Positions 46,781 through 55,479 of a DNA stretch of 64,000 bases are shown piece by piece. Position 1 is the first letter of the stretch, and each line of letters begins with the position of its first letter. The position numbers and the translations under genes are program-made. Where the stretch lies: positions 744,001 to 808,000 of the forward strand of contig NZ_SIHJ01000002.1 of assembly GCF_007859765.1 (NCBI RefSeq), written 5' to 3'. A model generated the notes under the pieces. It was not told the DNA's origin. It was given only the letters and a program-made list of their open reading frames with translations, and ran no database searches. The DNA is from Posidoniimonas corsicana. Lineage in GTDB: Bacteria; Planctomycetota; Planctomycetia; Pirellulales; Lacipirellulaceae.

Positions 46781-46825
46781 CGCCCTCCGACGGACCAGCG
46801 CGGCTTCCTGGCGCCGCAGGCCTAA

Positions 46826-46839
46826 AGCCGCTGGCGGCT
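46826..46839. repeat. Palindrome AGCCGC-TG-GCGGCT between convergent genes
   Basis: Perfect 6-bp arms and a 2-nt centre lie at the end of rimK, between its stop and the MepA-like gene. It may serve as a bidirectional transcript end, though there is no T-run. It resembles the repeat at 34096. Confidence 0.35.
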
Positions 46840-48067
46840 AGTCCGCCTGCGCATCGGCGGCGCGTTGCTCGGCGTCCGCGACGACCTCGGTCTCCGGCAG
46901 CTCCTTGACCTTCGGGCGCCGCTTCTTCCGCACGCGGTCGGGGATCATCGACCGCATCTGCTCAAGCTTGCCGAAGCAGAGCATCCGGTCGCCCGGCTCC
47001 AGCGTGCGCTTGAGCCGCGGGTTGGGGATGACCGTGGTGCCGCGGTAGAGGGTCAGCACATTGATGTCGCGGTCGGGCAGGCCGGACTCGTCGATCGTCT
47101 TGCCGACAAAGTCGGAGCCCTCGGGCACGTGGATCTCCGACACGCCGTAGCCCCGGCTGACCGTCAGCCGCTGGCGGAGGTCGATCTCGCGGAAGTCGAC
47201 CTGGGCGGCGATGTAGTCGATCACGGCGCCGGCGATGTCGAGCTGCGTGCAGAGCTCGATCCCCTCCAGGCCGGGCGAGGAGTTGACCTCCATGATCTGT
47301 GGCCCGTCGGCGCCTTCCAGCATGTCGACGCCCGCGATCCGCAGGCCGATGATCTGCGCGGCGCGGACGGCGGTCTCGCAGTAGGTCTCGTCGAGCACCA
47401 CCGGCTCGGTTCGTCCGCCGCGGTGCACGTTGCTGCGGAACTCGGCGCCCTGCGCCACCCGCCGCATCGCGGCGACCACCCGGTCGCCCACGACAAACGC
47501 GCGGATGTCCTTGCCCTTACTCTCCTTGACGAACTTCTGCACCAGCACGTTCTGCTGGGTGGAGTGCAGGGTCTCGATGATCGCCTCGGCGACCTTGACG
47601 GTCTCGGCCAGGATCACGCCCACGCCCTGCGTGCCCTCGAGCAGCTTGATCACCACCGGCGCGCCGCCCACCCGCTCGATGGCGGGCAGGATGTCCTTGC
47701 GGTCGCGCACGAATGTGGTGGACGGGATCCCCAGCTGGTGGCGGCTGAGCACCTGCATGGTCCGCAGCTTGTCGCGCGACGCGGTGATGCCAGCCGACGA
47801 GTTCGCGCAGAACACGTCCATCTGCTCGAGCTGCCGCACCAGCGCGGTGCCGAAGTAGGTGATCGACGCGCCGATGCGGGGCAGCACGGCGTCGTAGTGG
47901 CTGAGCTGCTTGGAGCGGAAGTACAGGTCGGGCTCGCCCTGCTCCAGGTCGATGGAGAACTTCAGCGAGTCCAGCACCTTCACCTTGTGGCCGCGTTGCT
48001 CGGCGGCCTCGCGGAGCCGGCTGGTGCTGTAGCAGTTGCGGTTGCGGGAGAGGATTGCGAGTTTCAT
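46838..48067 (-). CDS. rimK: RimK-family ATP-grasp ligase with C-terminal TrkA-C (RCK_C) domain
   Basis: 409 residues. Residues 1-300 are RimK: LAILSRNRNCYSTSRL, PRIGASITYFGTALVRQLE, VIKLLEGTQGVGVILAET, DIRAFVVGDRVVAAMRR and IMEVNSSPGLEGIE. The family adds L-glutamate to proteins or peptides. Residues about 310-375 (YGVSEIHVPEGSDFVGKTIDESGL, LTLYRGTTVIPNPRLKRTLEPGDRMLCFG) match a TrkA-C domain, which binds small ligands such as c-di-AMP or nucleotides in other proteins. The fusion suggests ligand control of ligase activity. rimB lies 48 bp upstream on the same strand. Confidence 0.88.
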   Translation of the reverse strand: MKLAILSRNRNCYSTSRLREAAEQRGHKVKVLDSLKFSIDLEQGEPDLYFRSKQLSHYDAVLPRIGASITYFGTALVRQLEQMDVFCANSSAGITASRDKLRTMQVLSRHQLGIPSTTFVRDRKDILPAIERVGGAPVVIKLLEGTQGVGVILAETVKVAEAIIETLHSTQQNVLVQKFVKESKGKDIRAFVVGDRVVAAMRRVAQGAEFRSNVHRGGRTEPVVLDETYCETAVRAAQIIGLRIAGVDMLEGADGPQIMEVNSSPGLEGIELCTQLDIAGAVIDYIAAQVDFREIDLRQRLTVSRGYGVSEIHVPEGSDFVGKTIDESGLPDRDINVLTLYRGTTVIPNPRLKRTLEPGDRMLCFGKLEQMRSMIPDRVRKKRRPKVKELPETEVVADAEQRAADAQAD

Positions 48068-48115
48068 GTCAGACCGCCAATGGGGGTGCGTGATTAGCAG
48101 GAGCGGGGCGTCGGC

Positions 48116-48583
48116 CTAGGGGCGGCCGCCGACGTAAGACCGCCCGGAGTCGACCAGGAACCGGCGCCGCAGCGCCTCGCGGCCCAGCAGCATCCGGAAG
48201 CCCATCTGGTCTCGGTTGGCGAGCGTGAGCTCGATCTCGAACACCTGACCGGCGACCCACACGTCCGTGAGCACCACCGGCCGCAGCGCCTCGTGCCCCG
48301 ACGAGCTGCGGACCTTGCGGAACTCGTACACCGGGCACTCGCACTCGATCGACGGCTGGCTCTTGCGCTGCACCGGGTGGACCAGGAACCGTACGTGCGG
48401 CGCCCCGTCGACGTCAAACGTCTTGAGCTTGAACGCGTGCAGCGACGAGGTCCTGGCGCCGGTGTCGACCTTCGCCTTGATCGCCGGGACGCCAAGCGGG
48501 TCGAGTCGGACCCACTCGCGCCACCCCACGGGCGACAGCTCGCGTTTTCTCGTCGATCTCGGCAAGGCGTCGGTGCGGCCCAC
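48116..48583 (-). CDS. RimB-like retropepsin-fold protease (ATP-dependent zinc protease family)
   Basis: 155 residues. The motif AIKAKVDTGARTSSLHA (Asp-Thr-Gly) marks the retropepsin-like fold, followed by HPVQRKSQPSIECECPVYEFRKVRSSSG and LTLANRDQMGFRMLLGREALRRRFLVD. Members are usually next to rimK, as here, and in Pseudomonas RimB trims the glutamates added by RimK. The start codon at 48583 is not certain. Confidence 0.85.
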   Translation of the reverse strand: MGRTDALPRSTRKRELSPVGWREWVRLDPLGVPAIKAKVDTGARTSSLHAFKLKTFDVDGAPHVRFLVHPVQRKSQPSIECECPVYEFRKVRSSSGHEALRPVVLTDVWVAGQVFEIELTLANRDQMGFRMLLGREALRRRFLVDSGRSYVGGRP

Positions 48584-48694
48584 GGTTTTCGATTGTCGCC
48601 AACGTTAGCCGCATTCTACCGCTACACGACCCTCAGCGGTACCTCCGGCCCGGTCGGCGTGCGCCGCCTTGCCTCCCCACGCTATAGTAACGCC

Positions 48695-49573
48695 ATGAGA
48701 CACCTCGTGATTGGCTGCGGTTACCTTGGGCAGCGTGTGGCGGCTTTGTGGCGCGACGCGGGACACGAAGTCGTCGCGTTGACGCGCGACAGCGGCCGTC
48801 AGGTAGAGTTTGATACGCTCGGCCTGCGCGCCGTCGTCGGCGACGTCACCCAGCCCGCTACGCTCGCGCCGCTGGGCGACGCGCCGGTTGACACCCTGCT
48901 GTACGCGGTGGGCTACGACCGCGCGGCCGCGCCTTCTATCCAGCAGGTGTACGCGGACGGGCTGCGGAACGTGCTCCAGGCGCTGCCCGCTCAGACCCGC
49001 CGCGTCGTTTACATCAGCACGACCGGCGTCTACGGCCCGGCCGGCGGCGACTGGGTAGACGAGCAGACCCCCGCCAATCCGCTACGCGACGGCGGCCGCG
49101 CGTCGCTAGCGGCGGAGCAGACGCTGCACGAAAGCCGGTTCGCCGATCGCGGCGTTGCGCTCCGCCTCGCGGGCATCTACGGCCCGGGCCGCGTTCCGTT
49201 CTTGCAGCAACTCTCCGGCGGCGAACCAATCCCCGCGCCCGCAGACGGGTGGCTGAATCTGATCCACGTCGACGATGCGGCGCGGATTGTGGAACAGGCC
49301 GCGGTGGTTGAGAACGTGTCGCAACTGTACTGCGTTTCCGATGGCCAGCCGGTGCAGCGTGGCGACTACTACCGCGAGGTTGCACGGCTGGTGGGCGCCG
49401 ATCCCCCGAGGTTTGTCGCCCCGGAGCCGGATTCGCCCCGCGCGGCGCGGGCCGCGGCGGACAAGCGGGTCAGCAACCGCCGACTGGTGGCCGAGCTAAA
49501 AACCCCGTTCCGCTACCCGAGTTACCGGGAGGGTTTGGCCGGCATCCTTGGCAATCCACGGCCCAACGGTTAG
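48695..49573 (+). CDS. NAD-dependent epimerase/SDR family protein, YeeZ-like
   Basis: 292 residues from ATG 48695 (MRHLVIGCGYLGQRVAALW), the classical G-x-G-x-x-G loop. Other features are LLYAVGYDRAAAPSIQQVYADGL, RRVVYISTTGVYGPAGGDWVDE, RLAGIYGPGR and NLIHVDDAARIVEQA. The Tyr-Lys pair of the active site is not in the standard YxxxK form, as in the YeeZ group. The substrate is unknown. It is divergent from rimB. Confidence 0.8.
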   Translation: MRHLVIGCGYLGQRVAALWRDAGHEVVALTRDSGRQVEFDTLGLRAVVGDVTQPATLAPLGDAPVDTLLYAVGYDRAAAPSIQQVYADGLRNVLQALPAQTRRVVYISTTGVYGPAGGDWVDEQTPANPLRDGGRASLAAEQTLHESRFADRGVALRLAGIYGPGRVPFLQQLSGGEPIPAPADGWLNLIHVDDAARIVEQAAVVENVSQLYCVSDGQPVQRGDYYREVARLVGADPPRFVAPEPDSPRAARAAADKRVSNRRLVAELKTPFRYPSYREGLAGILGNPRPNG

Positions 49574-49644
49574 AAGTGTAGTCTGCCCACGGCGGCCCCG
49601 CGCCGCCCCTCACCGGCCCGCTATCACGCCAACCACGACCACGG

Positions 49645-50427
49645 ATGATCCAGCGTACGCCCCTGTTCCCCAACGTCATTGAGCTGAACCACCAGGCTCG
49701 TCAGCGCATCACCTGCAGCGTCTACCTGATCTACGACGACCAGGCGTGGACCCTGATCGACATCGGGTACGAGGACGCGGTGGAGGACTGCATCGAGCTG
49801 ATCCGACAGCTCGACTTCCCGTTCTCCCGGTGTGTGACGCTGCTCGCCTCGCACGCGGACGTCGACCACATCCAGGGTCTGGCCAAGGCGAAGCAGCTGC
49901 TCAAGACCACCGTCAGTTGCCACCCCGTGGCGGCCGCCAAGCTCGAGGCCGGCGACGTCATCTCCACCTTCGCTAAGATCGAGGCCCAGGGCATCGACCT
50001 GGCGATGCCGCCGGTCAAGTGTGAGAACAAACTCAACGACGGCGATATCCTTTCCGTCGGCAACCTGACGCTGGAGGTCTGGCACACGCCGGGACACACC
50101 GACGGTCAGCTGTCGTTCCGCATGGGCGACCTGCTGTTCTCCGGCGACAACCTGTTCCGCGACGGCTGCGTCGGCGCAATCGACGCCCACCACGGCAGCA
50201 GCATCCCCGACTTCATCAGCTCGCTCACCCGCATCCGCGACTCCGACGTCAAGTGGCTGCTGCCCAGCCACGGCCCGGCGTTCCGCAAGGACAACGCGCT
50301 GATCGACAAGACCATCGAGCGGCTCGAGGGCTACCTGCACATGGCCGACTTCGGCACCTGCGCGACCGACTGGCCGCTGATGGACGAGTGGGAGCGGGAG
50401 CTCTCCGCGGGGAAGAATCCGGAGTAG
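49645..50427 (+). CDS. Metallo-beta-lactamase-fold hydrolase with HxDxDH variant motif
   Basis: 260 residues. Fold blocks: [54 protein letters not shown] and LLPSHGPAF. The usual metal motif HxHxDH here reads H-A-D-V-D-H, that is the second His is Asp, while the later His of TPGHT and the Asp of SGDNL are kept. The enzyme is probably still metal-binding, but the change may alter metal or reaction. It lies 72 bp after the SDR gene on the same strand. Confidence 0.82.
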   Translation: MIQRTPLFPNVIELNHQARQRITCSVYLIYDDQAWTLIDIGYEDAVEDCIELIRQLDFPFSRCVTLLASHADVDHIQGLAKAKQLLKTTVSCHPVAAAKLEAGDVISTFAKIEAQGIDLAMPPVKCENKLNDGDILSVGNLTLEVWHTPGHTDGQLSFRMGDLLFSGDNLFRDGCVGAIDAHHGSSIPDFISSLTRIRDSDVKWLLPSHGPAFRKDNALIDKTIERLEGYLHMADFGTCATDWPLMDEWERELSAGKNPE

Positions 50428-50545
50428 GATGGTTGGCGGGCGCCGCGGAATATGCGCCGCAGCTCGGTCCCACCATCGGATCGCGCGGCGGAGCCGCGAC
50501 GCTTCGCAGCCCTCCCCCATTCCCCCCTTGCCCGCCACCCTCCCT

Positions 50546-51142
50546 ATGTACGAAATCTCCGACGACGTCCTCGGCGTCATCTTCGACTGCGACGGCACGC
50601 TCACCGACTCGATGCCGGTGCACTACCTGTCGTGGAAGCAGGCGTTCGACGCGCACGGCATCGAGTTCACCGAACAACGCTTCTACGCCATGGGCGGCAT
50701 GCCGAGCGACAAGATCGTCGCCACGATGGGCGCCGAGAACGGCAAGCAGCTCAACGTCGATGAGGTGGCGCACGAGAAGGAGTCGAACTTCGTCGAGCTG
50801 CTGCACCAGGTGCCGCCGCTCGAGACCGTGGTCGAGGTGGCCAAGCAGGAGAAGGGGCGGCGGAAGATCGCGGTCGCCAGCGGCGGCTTCCGCTGGGTGA
50901 TCGACCGCCAGCTCGCGCACATCGGCCTGGCCGACTGGTTCGACGCGATCGTCACGGCCGAGGACACCGAGCGTCACAAGCCGGAGCCCGACGTGTTCCT
51001 CGAGGCCGCGCGGCAGCTCGGCGTGCCGGCCGACAAGTGCCTGGTGTTCGAGGACTCGGAGCTCGGCCTCGAGGCGGCCCGCCGCGCCGGCATGGACGCG
51101 GTCGACGTCCGCCAGCCGATGTGGGGCAGCAGCTCGGTGTAG
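50546..51142 (+). CDS. HAD-family phosphatase/beta-phosphoglucomutase-like
   Basis: 198 residues from ATG 50546. HAD motif I is GVIFDCDGTLTDSMPVHYLSWKQAF with nucleophile and acid Asp pair, motif II is VASGGFRW, motif III includes HKPEPDVFLEAA and motif IV VFEDSELGLEAARRAGM. The helical cap sits after motif I, as in the phosphoglucomutase/GPH subgroup. The substrate is a phosphosugar or phosphoglycolate. The gene starts 119 bp after the MBL gene. Confidence 0.85.
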   Translation: MYEISDDVLGVIFDCDGTLTDSMPVHYLSWKQAFDAHGIEFTEQRFYAMGGMPSDKIVATMGAENGKQLNVDEVAHEKESNFVELLHQVPPLETVVEVAKQEKGRRKIAVASGGFRWVIDRQLAHIGLADWFDAIVTAEDTERHKPEPDVFLEAARQLGVPADKCLVFEDSELGLEAARRAGMDAVDVRQPMWGSSSV

Positions 51143-51151
51143 TCCGCCGGC

Positions 51152-52636
51152 CTACTCGTCCGACGCCTCCCACACCTTGAGCAGCTCCGGCGAGCCCTGC
51201 CGGCGGATGCCCTCGTCGGTCAGGATCTCCTCGGTCGCTTCGAGCGCCTCGCGGCGGCGGAAGACCAGCGACTCGTACCGCCCCGCCAGGTCGATCTCGA
51301 CGAACTCGCCCGACGCGTCGCGGAGCAGGCTCACCAGGTGCGGCAGGTTCCTGACCGGCTGGCCGTCGACCGACTCGACCACCGCCAGCGTGGCGTTGCT
51401 GTAGCCGCGGGTGATGCGGTGGGGGAACAGCCGGTTGGGGATCATCACCAGCTCCTCATCAGGGAACCGCTTGAGGTCGCGGAGCCGGCCGAGCAGCGGG
51501 TTGTCGGTCGCCATGAAGCTGGCCCACATCCTCGGCCCGCCGCGCACGGCGACCTCCTGCGTCGCGGTGGTGAAGACCAGCGGCCCCCAGATGAAGTAGT
51601 CGGGGTAGCCGTGGCCGACGATCGGCAGCACCAGGTCCCGCCCGCGGTGCACGTCAGCCTGGACCTCCAGCGACTCGCCGTCGCGGAAGATCGTAAGTGG
51701 TACCTTGCCGTCCTCCGCGCACTTTGGCGCCTGGTACAGGTACCGCAGGCGTAGCTCGTCGCCCAGGCGGACGTAGCCCTGGTTGTCGATTTCGTGCGGG
51801 CCGATGTGCGTGATGACGTCCCACCGCTTAAGGACGCTGTCGTCGCCGTAGGGGGCCTCGACCACCACGCCGGTGGTGTCGCCGTCCAGGCCGAGCCGCT
51901 CGCGGAGCGCGCGGTTCTCGGTGGTGTTGACGTCGTCGTACAGGGCGGGCTTGCCGTCGTACGAGCCGTCGGCGACGTCGGCCAGGAAGTCACGGATCTC
52001 CTCGACCGGGATCAGGTAGCCGATGTTGTCCGCCTCGTTGATCTTGCTGAACACCAGGCCGATCAGCTTGTCGTCGGACAGCGCCGGCCCGCCGCTGTTT
52101 CCCGGGTTAAGCGCCGCGTCCACCTGGATCCTGAGCCCCAGCCCCTCGTAGTAGAAGCTCGTGAACTCGATCCGCGAGACAACTCCCTCGGTGATCGACA
52201 GCTCCTCTCCGCCCATGGGGTAGCCGTAGGCGGTGATTGACTGGCGGAGCTTCGGCAGCTCGTCGGACATCGCGATCGGCGGGATCGACTCCGCGACCGA
52301 CGCGTCCTCCAGCTCCAGCACCGCGAGGTCGATGCCCGGCCCAACCGCCACCACACGGGCGGCGTGCTTGTCGGACGCGCCGTGCTGCTGCACCTGGATC
52401 TGTGACGCGTGCTGCACCACGTGCGCGTTGGTCAGGATCCGGTTCCCCTCGATCATCACGCCCGACCCAGACGAGCTGCTGGGGCTCTTCTTGGACCACG
52501 GCCGGTAGAAGTCGGGCGCGCGGCTGGTGACCTCGATCCGCACGACCGAGTCCCGCACGCCGGCAGCCGCCGCGTGGCCCTGCTGCAACAGAACGGCGGC
52601 CAGGACGGCCAGGGTCAGCCCAGGGGTGCGTGGCAT
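51152..52636 (-). CDS. DegP/Deg-like secreted serine protease with PDZ-like C-terminus
   Basis: 494 residues from ATG 52636, giving signal peptide MPRTPGLTLAVLAAVLLQQGHA. Trypsin-like motifs: NRILTNAHVVQHASQ (His), VGPGIDLAVLELED (Asp) and NPGNSGGPALSDDKLIG (Ser). The rest contains PDZ-like segments (RWDVITHIGPHEIDNQGYV and VESVDGQPVRNLPHLVSLL). It probably handles misfolded or damaged envelope proteins in the periplasm. It is longer than DegP and resembles plant-type Deg proteins in its second half. Confidence 0.87.
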   Translation of the reverse strand: MPRTPGLTLAVLAAVLLQQGHAAAAGVRDSVVRIEVTSRAPDFYRPWSKKSPSSSSGSGVMIEGNRILTNAHVVQHASQIQVQQHGASDKHAARVVAVGPGIDLAVLELEDASVAESIPPIAMSDELPKLRQSITAYGYPMGGEELSITEGVVSRIEFTSFYYEGLGLRIQVDAALNPGNSGGPALSDDKLIGLVFSKINEADNIGYLIPVEEIRDFLADVADGSYDGKPALYDDVNTTENRALRERLGLDGDTTGVVVEAPYGDDSVLKRWDVITHIGPHEIDNQGYVRLGDELRLRYLYQAPKCAEDGKVPLTIFRDGESLEVQADVHRGRDLVLPIVGHGYPDYFIWGPLVFTTATQEVAVRGGPRMWASFMATDNPLLGRLRDLKRFPDEELVMIPNRLFPHRITRGYSNATLAVVESVDGQPVRNLPHLVSLLRDASGEFVEIDLAGRYESLVFRRREALEATEEILTDEGIRRQGSPELLKVWEASDE

Positions 52637-52799
52637 GGAGTTTCTCGAGGGTGGTCGGTGGGCGCGTCTGGCCGGCAACGACGCCCAGTGTACCCACGCG
52701 GCGGAGCCGGGTCTAACTTGGCGGGCGCAGGGAGGGAAGATCCGCCCGCCGCCGACGAATACCCTGCTGCCCGCTCACCCTCCCACCACCGGAGCCCCC

Positions 52800-53012
52800 A
52801 TGCACCACGACAACTGGCAGTGCCCCAAGTGCCACCACGAGCAGTTCGAGGTCGGCGAGTTCCGCGCCACCGGCGGCCGGCTCGCCAAGATGTTCGACGT
52901 GCAGAACAAAAAGTTCAGCACAGTCACGTGCTCCCACTGCAGCTACACCGAGATCTACCGCTCCAGCAGCTCGACGCTGGGCAACGTGTTCGATATCTTC
53001 CTGGGAGGTTAG
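52800..53012 (+). CDS. Small zinc-ribbon nucleic-acid-binding-like protein
   Basis: 70 residues from ATG 52800 (MHHDNWQCPKCHHEQFE). Two Cys pairs, CPKC and CSHC (TVTCSHCSYTEIYR), form the zinc ribbon, with a middle GGRLAKMFDVQNKKF. This layout matches the COG3478-type predicted nucleic-acid-binding proteins. It lies 24 bp before the next gene and is probably co-transcribed with it. Confidence 0.8.
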   Translation: MHHDNWQCPKCHHEQFEVGEFRATGGRLAKMFDVQNKKFSTVTCSHCSYTEIYRSSSSTLGNVFDIFLGG

Positions 53013-53035
53013 ACCACCCCCAGAAGACGCGTCCG

Positions 53036-53440
53036 ATGGCACTCGATCAGGAGCTTGTCGACGCCGCGATCGCCCAGGCGGCGGCGCGGTTCCCTGCCGG
53101 CAACGGCGGCGCGGCGGCCCTGCGGCTGGCGGACGGCCAGATCCTAACCAGCGTCTGCCTCGAGACGCCCAACGAGGCCGTCAACCTCTGCCACGAAACC
53201 GGCGCCATCTGCGAGGCCTACCGGCGCAAAGCGACGGTCGCGGCCAGCGTGTGCGTCAGCCGCGAGGCGCCCGACGCGCCTTTCCTGATCCTCACGCCGT
53301 GCGGCGTCTGCCAGGAGCGGCTCGCCACTTGGGGGCCCGACGTAGTCGCCGCCGTCCCCGCGCCGGGCGACGCCACGCGCTGGCAAGCCAAGACGCTCCG
53401 CGAGCTGCAGCCGCACTACTGGCGGAACATCTTCCTGTAG
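53036..53440 (+). CDS. Cytidine deaminase-fold protein
   Basis: 134 residues from ATG 53036. Zinc-site motifs are ETPNEAVNLCHETGAICEA, with Cys and the catalytic Glu as C-H-E, and TPCGVCQERLATWG. The H-E-T-G form differs from the usual C-A-E and is closer to blasticidin-S-deaminase-like members. The substrate is therefore uncertain. It follows the zinc-ribbon gene. Confidence 0.75.
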   Translation: MALDQELVDAAIAQAAARFPAGNGGAAALRLADGQILTSVCLETPNEAVNLCHETGAICEAYRRKATVAASVCVSREAPDAPFLILTPCGVCQERLATWGPDVVAAVPAPGDATRWQAKTLRELQPHYWRNIFL

Positions 53441-53464
53441 CGCCGCCTCTCAGGCCGACGGGCC

Positions 53465-53533
53465 GGCTGTGACGGTTGTGACGGATTTTCCCTCAATTCC
53501 GGTCGCCCGGCCGGTCGATGCTTTGTCACAGCC
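53465..53533. promoter_or_regulatory. GGCTGTGAC / GTCACAGCC inverted pair upstream of a secreted-protein gene
   Basis: GGCTGTGAC (53465-53473) and its reverse complement GTCACAGCC (53525-53533) are 51 bp apart, just upstream of the 53584 gene. A second GTGAC (53478-53482) follows the left copy. TGTGAC half-sites suggest a CRP/FNR-like binding region or a looped operator. Confidence 0.3.
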
Positions 53534-53583
53534 AAGGCCGCGCGCCGCGTCCGGGCGAGTTAATCGATTGGGGGGACATTCTG

Positions 53584-53907
53584 ATGATCCGCAGGATCTT
53601 TGCAGCCGCGTTCGTCGCGGTCGTGCTAGCGGGCGTGGCGTCCGACCGGGCGGAAGCCCAGCAGGCCTACGGCCGTTCGTGGGGCGGCACCGCCAGCAGC
53701 ACCGACTGGCAGCGGTTCTACCACTACCCGTACGTGTACTACCCTCAGAACTACTGGGGCAGCGAGTACTACCGCAGCGCCGACAGCCTGTACTACCGGT
53801 ACCCGCCCGAGATGCGGATCCCGGCCTACAACCGCCGCTGGCACAACTACTACCCGAGCGCCCGCCGGTACCACCAGGGGCACCACTTCAACCTGGACGT
53901 CTTTTGA
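53584..53907 (+). CDS. Tyrosine-rich small secreted protein
   Basis: 107 residues from ATG 53584 with signal peptide MIRRIFAAAFVAVVLAGVASDRAEA. The mature part is rich in Tyr, Arg and Asn (QRFYHYPYVYYPQNYWGSEYYR and NRRWHNYYPSARRYH). Small Tyr/His-rich exported proteins of this style occur in planctomycetes, but no function is known to me. A palindrome pair lies upstream and a terminator downstream, so it looks like a single-gene unit. Confidence 0.68.
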   Translation: MIRRIFAAAFVAVVLAGVASDRAEAQQAYGRSWGGTASSTDWQRFYHYPYVYYPQNYWGSEYYRSADSLYYRYPPEMRIPAYNRRWHNYYPSARRYHQGHHFNLDVF

Positions 53908-53941
53908 TCTCCGGCTGAAGACCTCTACCGCACAGGAGACG

Positions 53942-53974
53942 GCCCCGGACCTCGGCGAGGTCGGGGCTGTTTTC
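53942..53974 (+). terminator. Likely rho-independent terminator of the secreted-protein gene
   Basis: GCCCC-G-GACCTC / GAGGTC-GGGGC with a GGC loop and one bulged G (53942-53967), followed by TGTTTT. It lies 34 bp after the stop. Confidence 0.6.
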
Positions 53975-54072
53975 GTTGCCGGACGCGTTCCGCGCGGCCC
54001 GCGGCGCGGGTAGTTACAATCGAGGGCAAACGGGGCGCCGCCCCTTGACGACCCTCCGCGTGCGGGCCCCGG

Positions 54073-55479
54073 ATGCACGACCTCCGACAACTCTACGACG
54101 CGTCCCGCGCGCCCGCGTACGCCGTCACGCCCGATGGCGTGGTCGCCTACGCCAACGCGGCTTTGTGCGCGTGGGTCAGCCTGCCGGTCGAGTCGGTCGT
54201 CGGCCGCAAAGTGGCCTACCACAGCGAGCCGACCGAGGGCGGACCTCCGGGCGCGTCGACCGGGCCGCTTACCGGGCTCTGCCCGCCGCCGCTCGCGTTT
54301 CAGCAGCCCACCGCCGGCGGCGCCCTGTCGGTAATGGGGCAGGACGGCCGGCTGCGGCACCGCCAAGCGGTGTTCTCGTCGTTCGAGCTTGAGGCCGAGC
54401 CGCCGCGGCGGGCGGTGGTGGCCGTGCTCGACGACCGCGACCTCACGCCGCAAGAACTCGCGGCGTCGCTCTCCGAGCAGCCGGCCGAGGACGTTCTGCA
54501 CCGCGACATCCGCCGCTTCCGCCGGGGCCGCAACGAACCGGACGCCACCGCCCTCCTGCTCGGCGACAGCCCAGCCGCGCGGCTGCTCCGCAGCCAGTTC
54601 GACCTGGCGCTCCGGTCCGCCGCGGGCGCGCTCGTGACCAGCCCGTGCGGCCAGGACTCCGCCGCCCTGGCCCGCGCCATCCACTACGGCGCCCACGACC
54701 CGCAGGCGCCGCTGCTGCCGATCGACTTTGCGCGTCTCGACGCCGACGCGGCCGCGGCGCTGCTCAATCAACACGCCGGCCGCCTGCAGGACCGTGCGAC
54801 CGTGCTGCTCCTTTCCCCCGACGCCGCTGCCTCCAGCGACCAGAGCCGGATCGCCGACCAGCTATTAGAAGCGCGGCCGCACCGGCTGCTCGCCACCGCG
54901 ACCGCCGGCGCCGATAGCTTGGCGCCGCCGCTGCGGGCGCTGGTCGCGACGCTGTCGCTCCACAGCCCGCCGCTCGCCGAGCGCGACGCGGACCTGCCGA
55001 TCATGGTGCAGTACTACCTGGAGCGGGCCAACTCACTGACCGACGCGCGGGTAGGGCGGGCCAACCCGGAGGCGGTGGACCTGCTCTCCATCTACGACTG
55101 GCCGAACGGCGCGGCGCAGCTCGGCGAGGCGGTCGCCGCCGCCCACGCCGCGTGCGTGGCCGACAGCCCGCACGCCGTGGAGATCGAGGCATCGCACCTG
55201 CCGCCGGTGGTCCGCCACGCCGCGCTGGCCGCCGGCCTGGGCGCCGACGGGCCCGAGTCGGTCGACCTCGACGCCCTGCTCCGCCGGATCGAACGCGAGC
55301 TCATCGAGAGGGCGCTCGACAAGGCCAACCACAACAAGGCCGAAGCCGCCCGCCTGCTGGGGCTCACCCGCCAGCGTTTCTACCGTCGCCTAGAGAGCCT
55401 CGTAGAACCCGATAGTAGCGAGACTCAAGATGCCTCGGTGAACCAAGGCGGCAACTCCCCAGGGGACGCCGATGACTGA
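54073..55479 (+). CDS. NtrC-like regulator with PAS domain, degenerate AAA+ and Fis-type HTH
   Basis: 468 residues. The N-terminus is PAS-like (APAYAVTPDGVVAYANAALCAWVSLP). The centre follows the order of a sigma-54 AAA+ domain, but the Walker A is missing (SPCGQDSAALARA), GAFTGA is absent, and only AAA+-like stretches remain (LNQHAGRLQDRATVLLLSP). The C-terminus is a Fis-type HTH (ELIERALDKANHNKAEAARLLGLTRQRFYRRLESL). Without ATPase and sigma-54 contact it should bind DNA but not remodel polymerase in the usual way, so it may be a sigma-54-independent regulator. Its stop overlaps the next gene by 8 bp. Confidence 0.78.
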   Translation: MHDLRQLYDASRAPAYAVTPDGVVAYANAALCAWVSLPVESVVGRKVAYHSEPTEGGPPGASTGPLTGLCPPPLAFQQPTAGGALSVMGQDGRLRHRQAVFSSFELEAEPPRRAVVAVLDDRDLTPQELAASLSEQPAEDVLHRDIRRFRRGRNEPDATALLLGDSPAARLLRSQFDLALRSAAGALVTSPCGQDSAALARAIHYGAHDPQAPLLPIDFARLDADAAAALLNQHAGRLQDRATVLLLSPDAAASSDQSRIADQLLEARPHRLLATATAGADSLAPPLRALVATLSLHSPPLAERDADLPIMVQYYLERANSLTDARVGRANPEAVDLLSIYDWPNGAAQLGEAVAAAHAACVADSPHAVEIEASHLPPVVRHAALAAGLGADGPESVDLDALLRRIERELIERALDKANHNKAEAARLLGLTRQRFYRRLESLVEPDSSETQDASVNQGGNSPGDADD

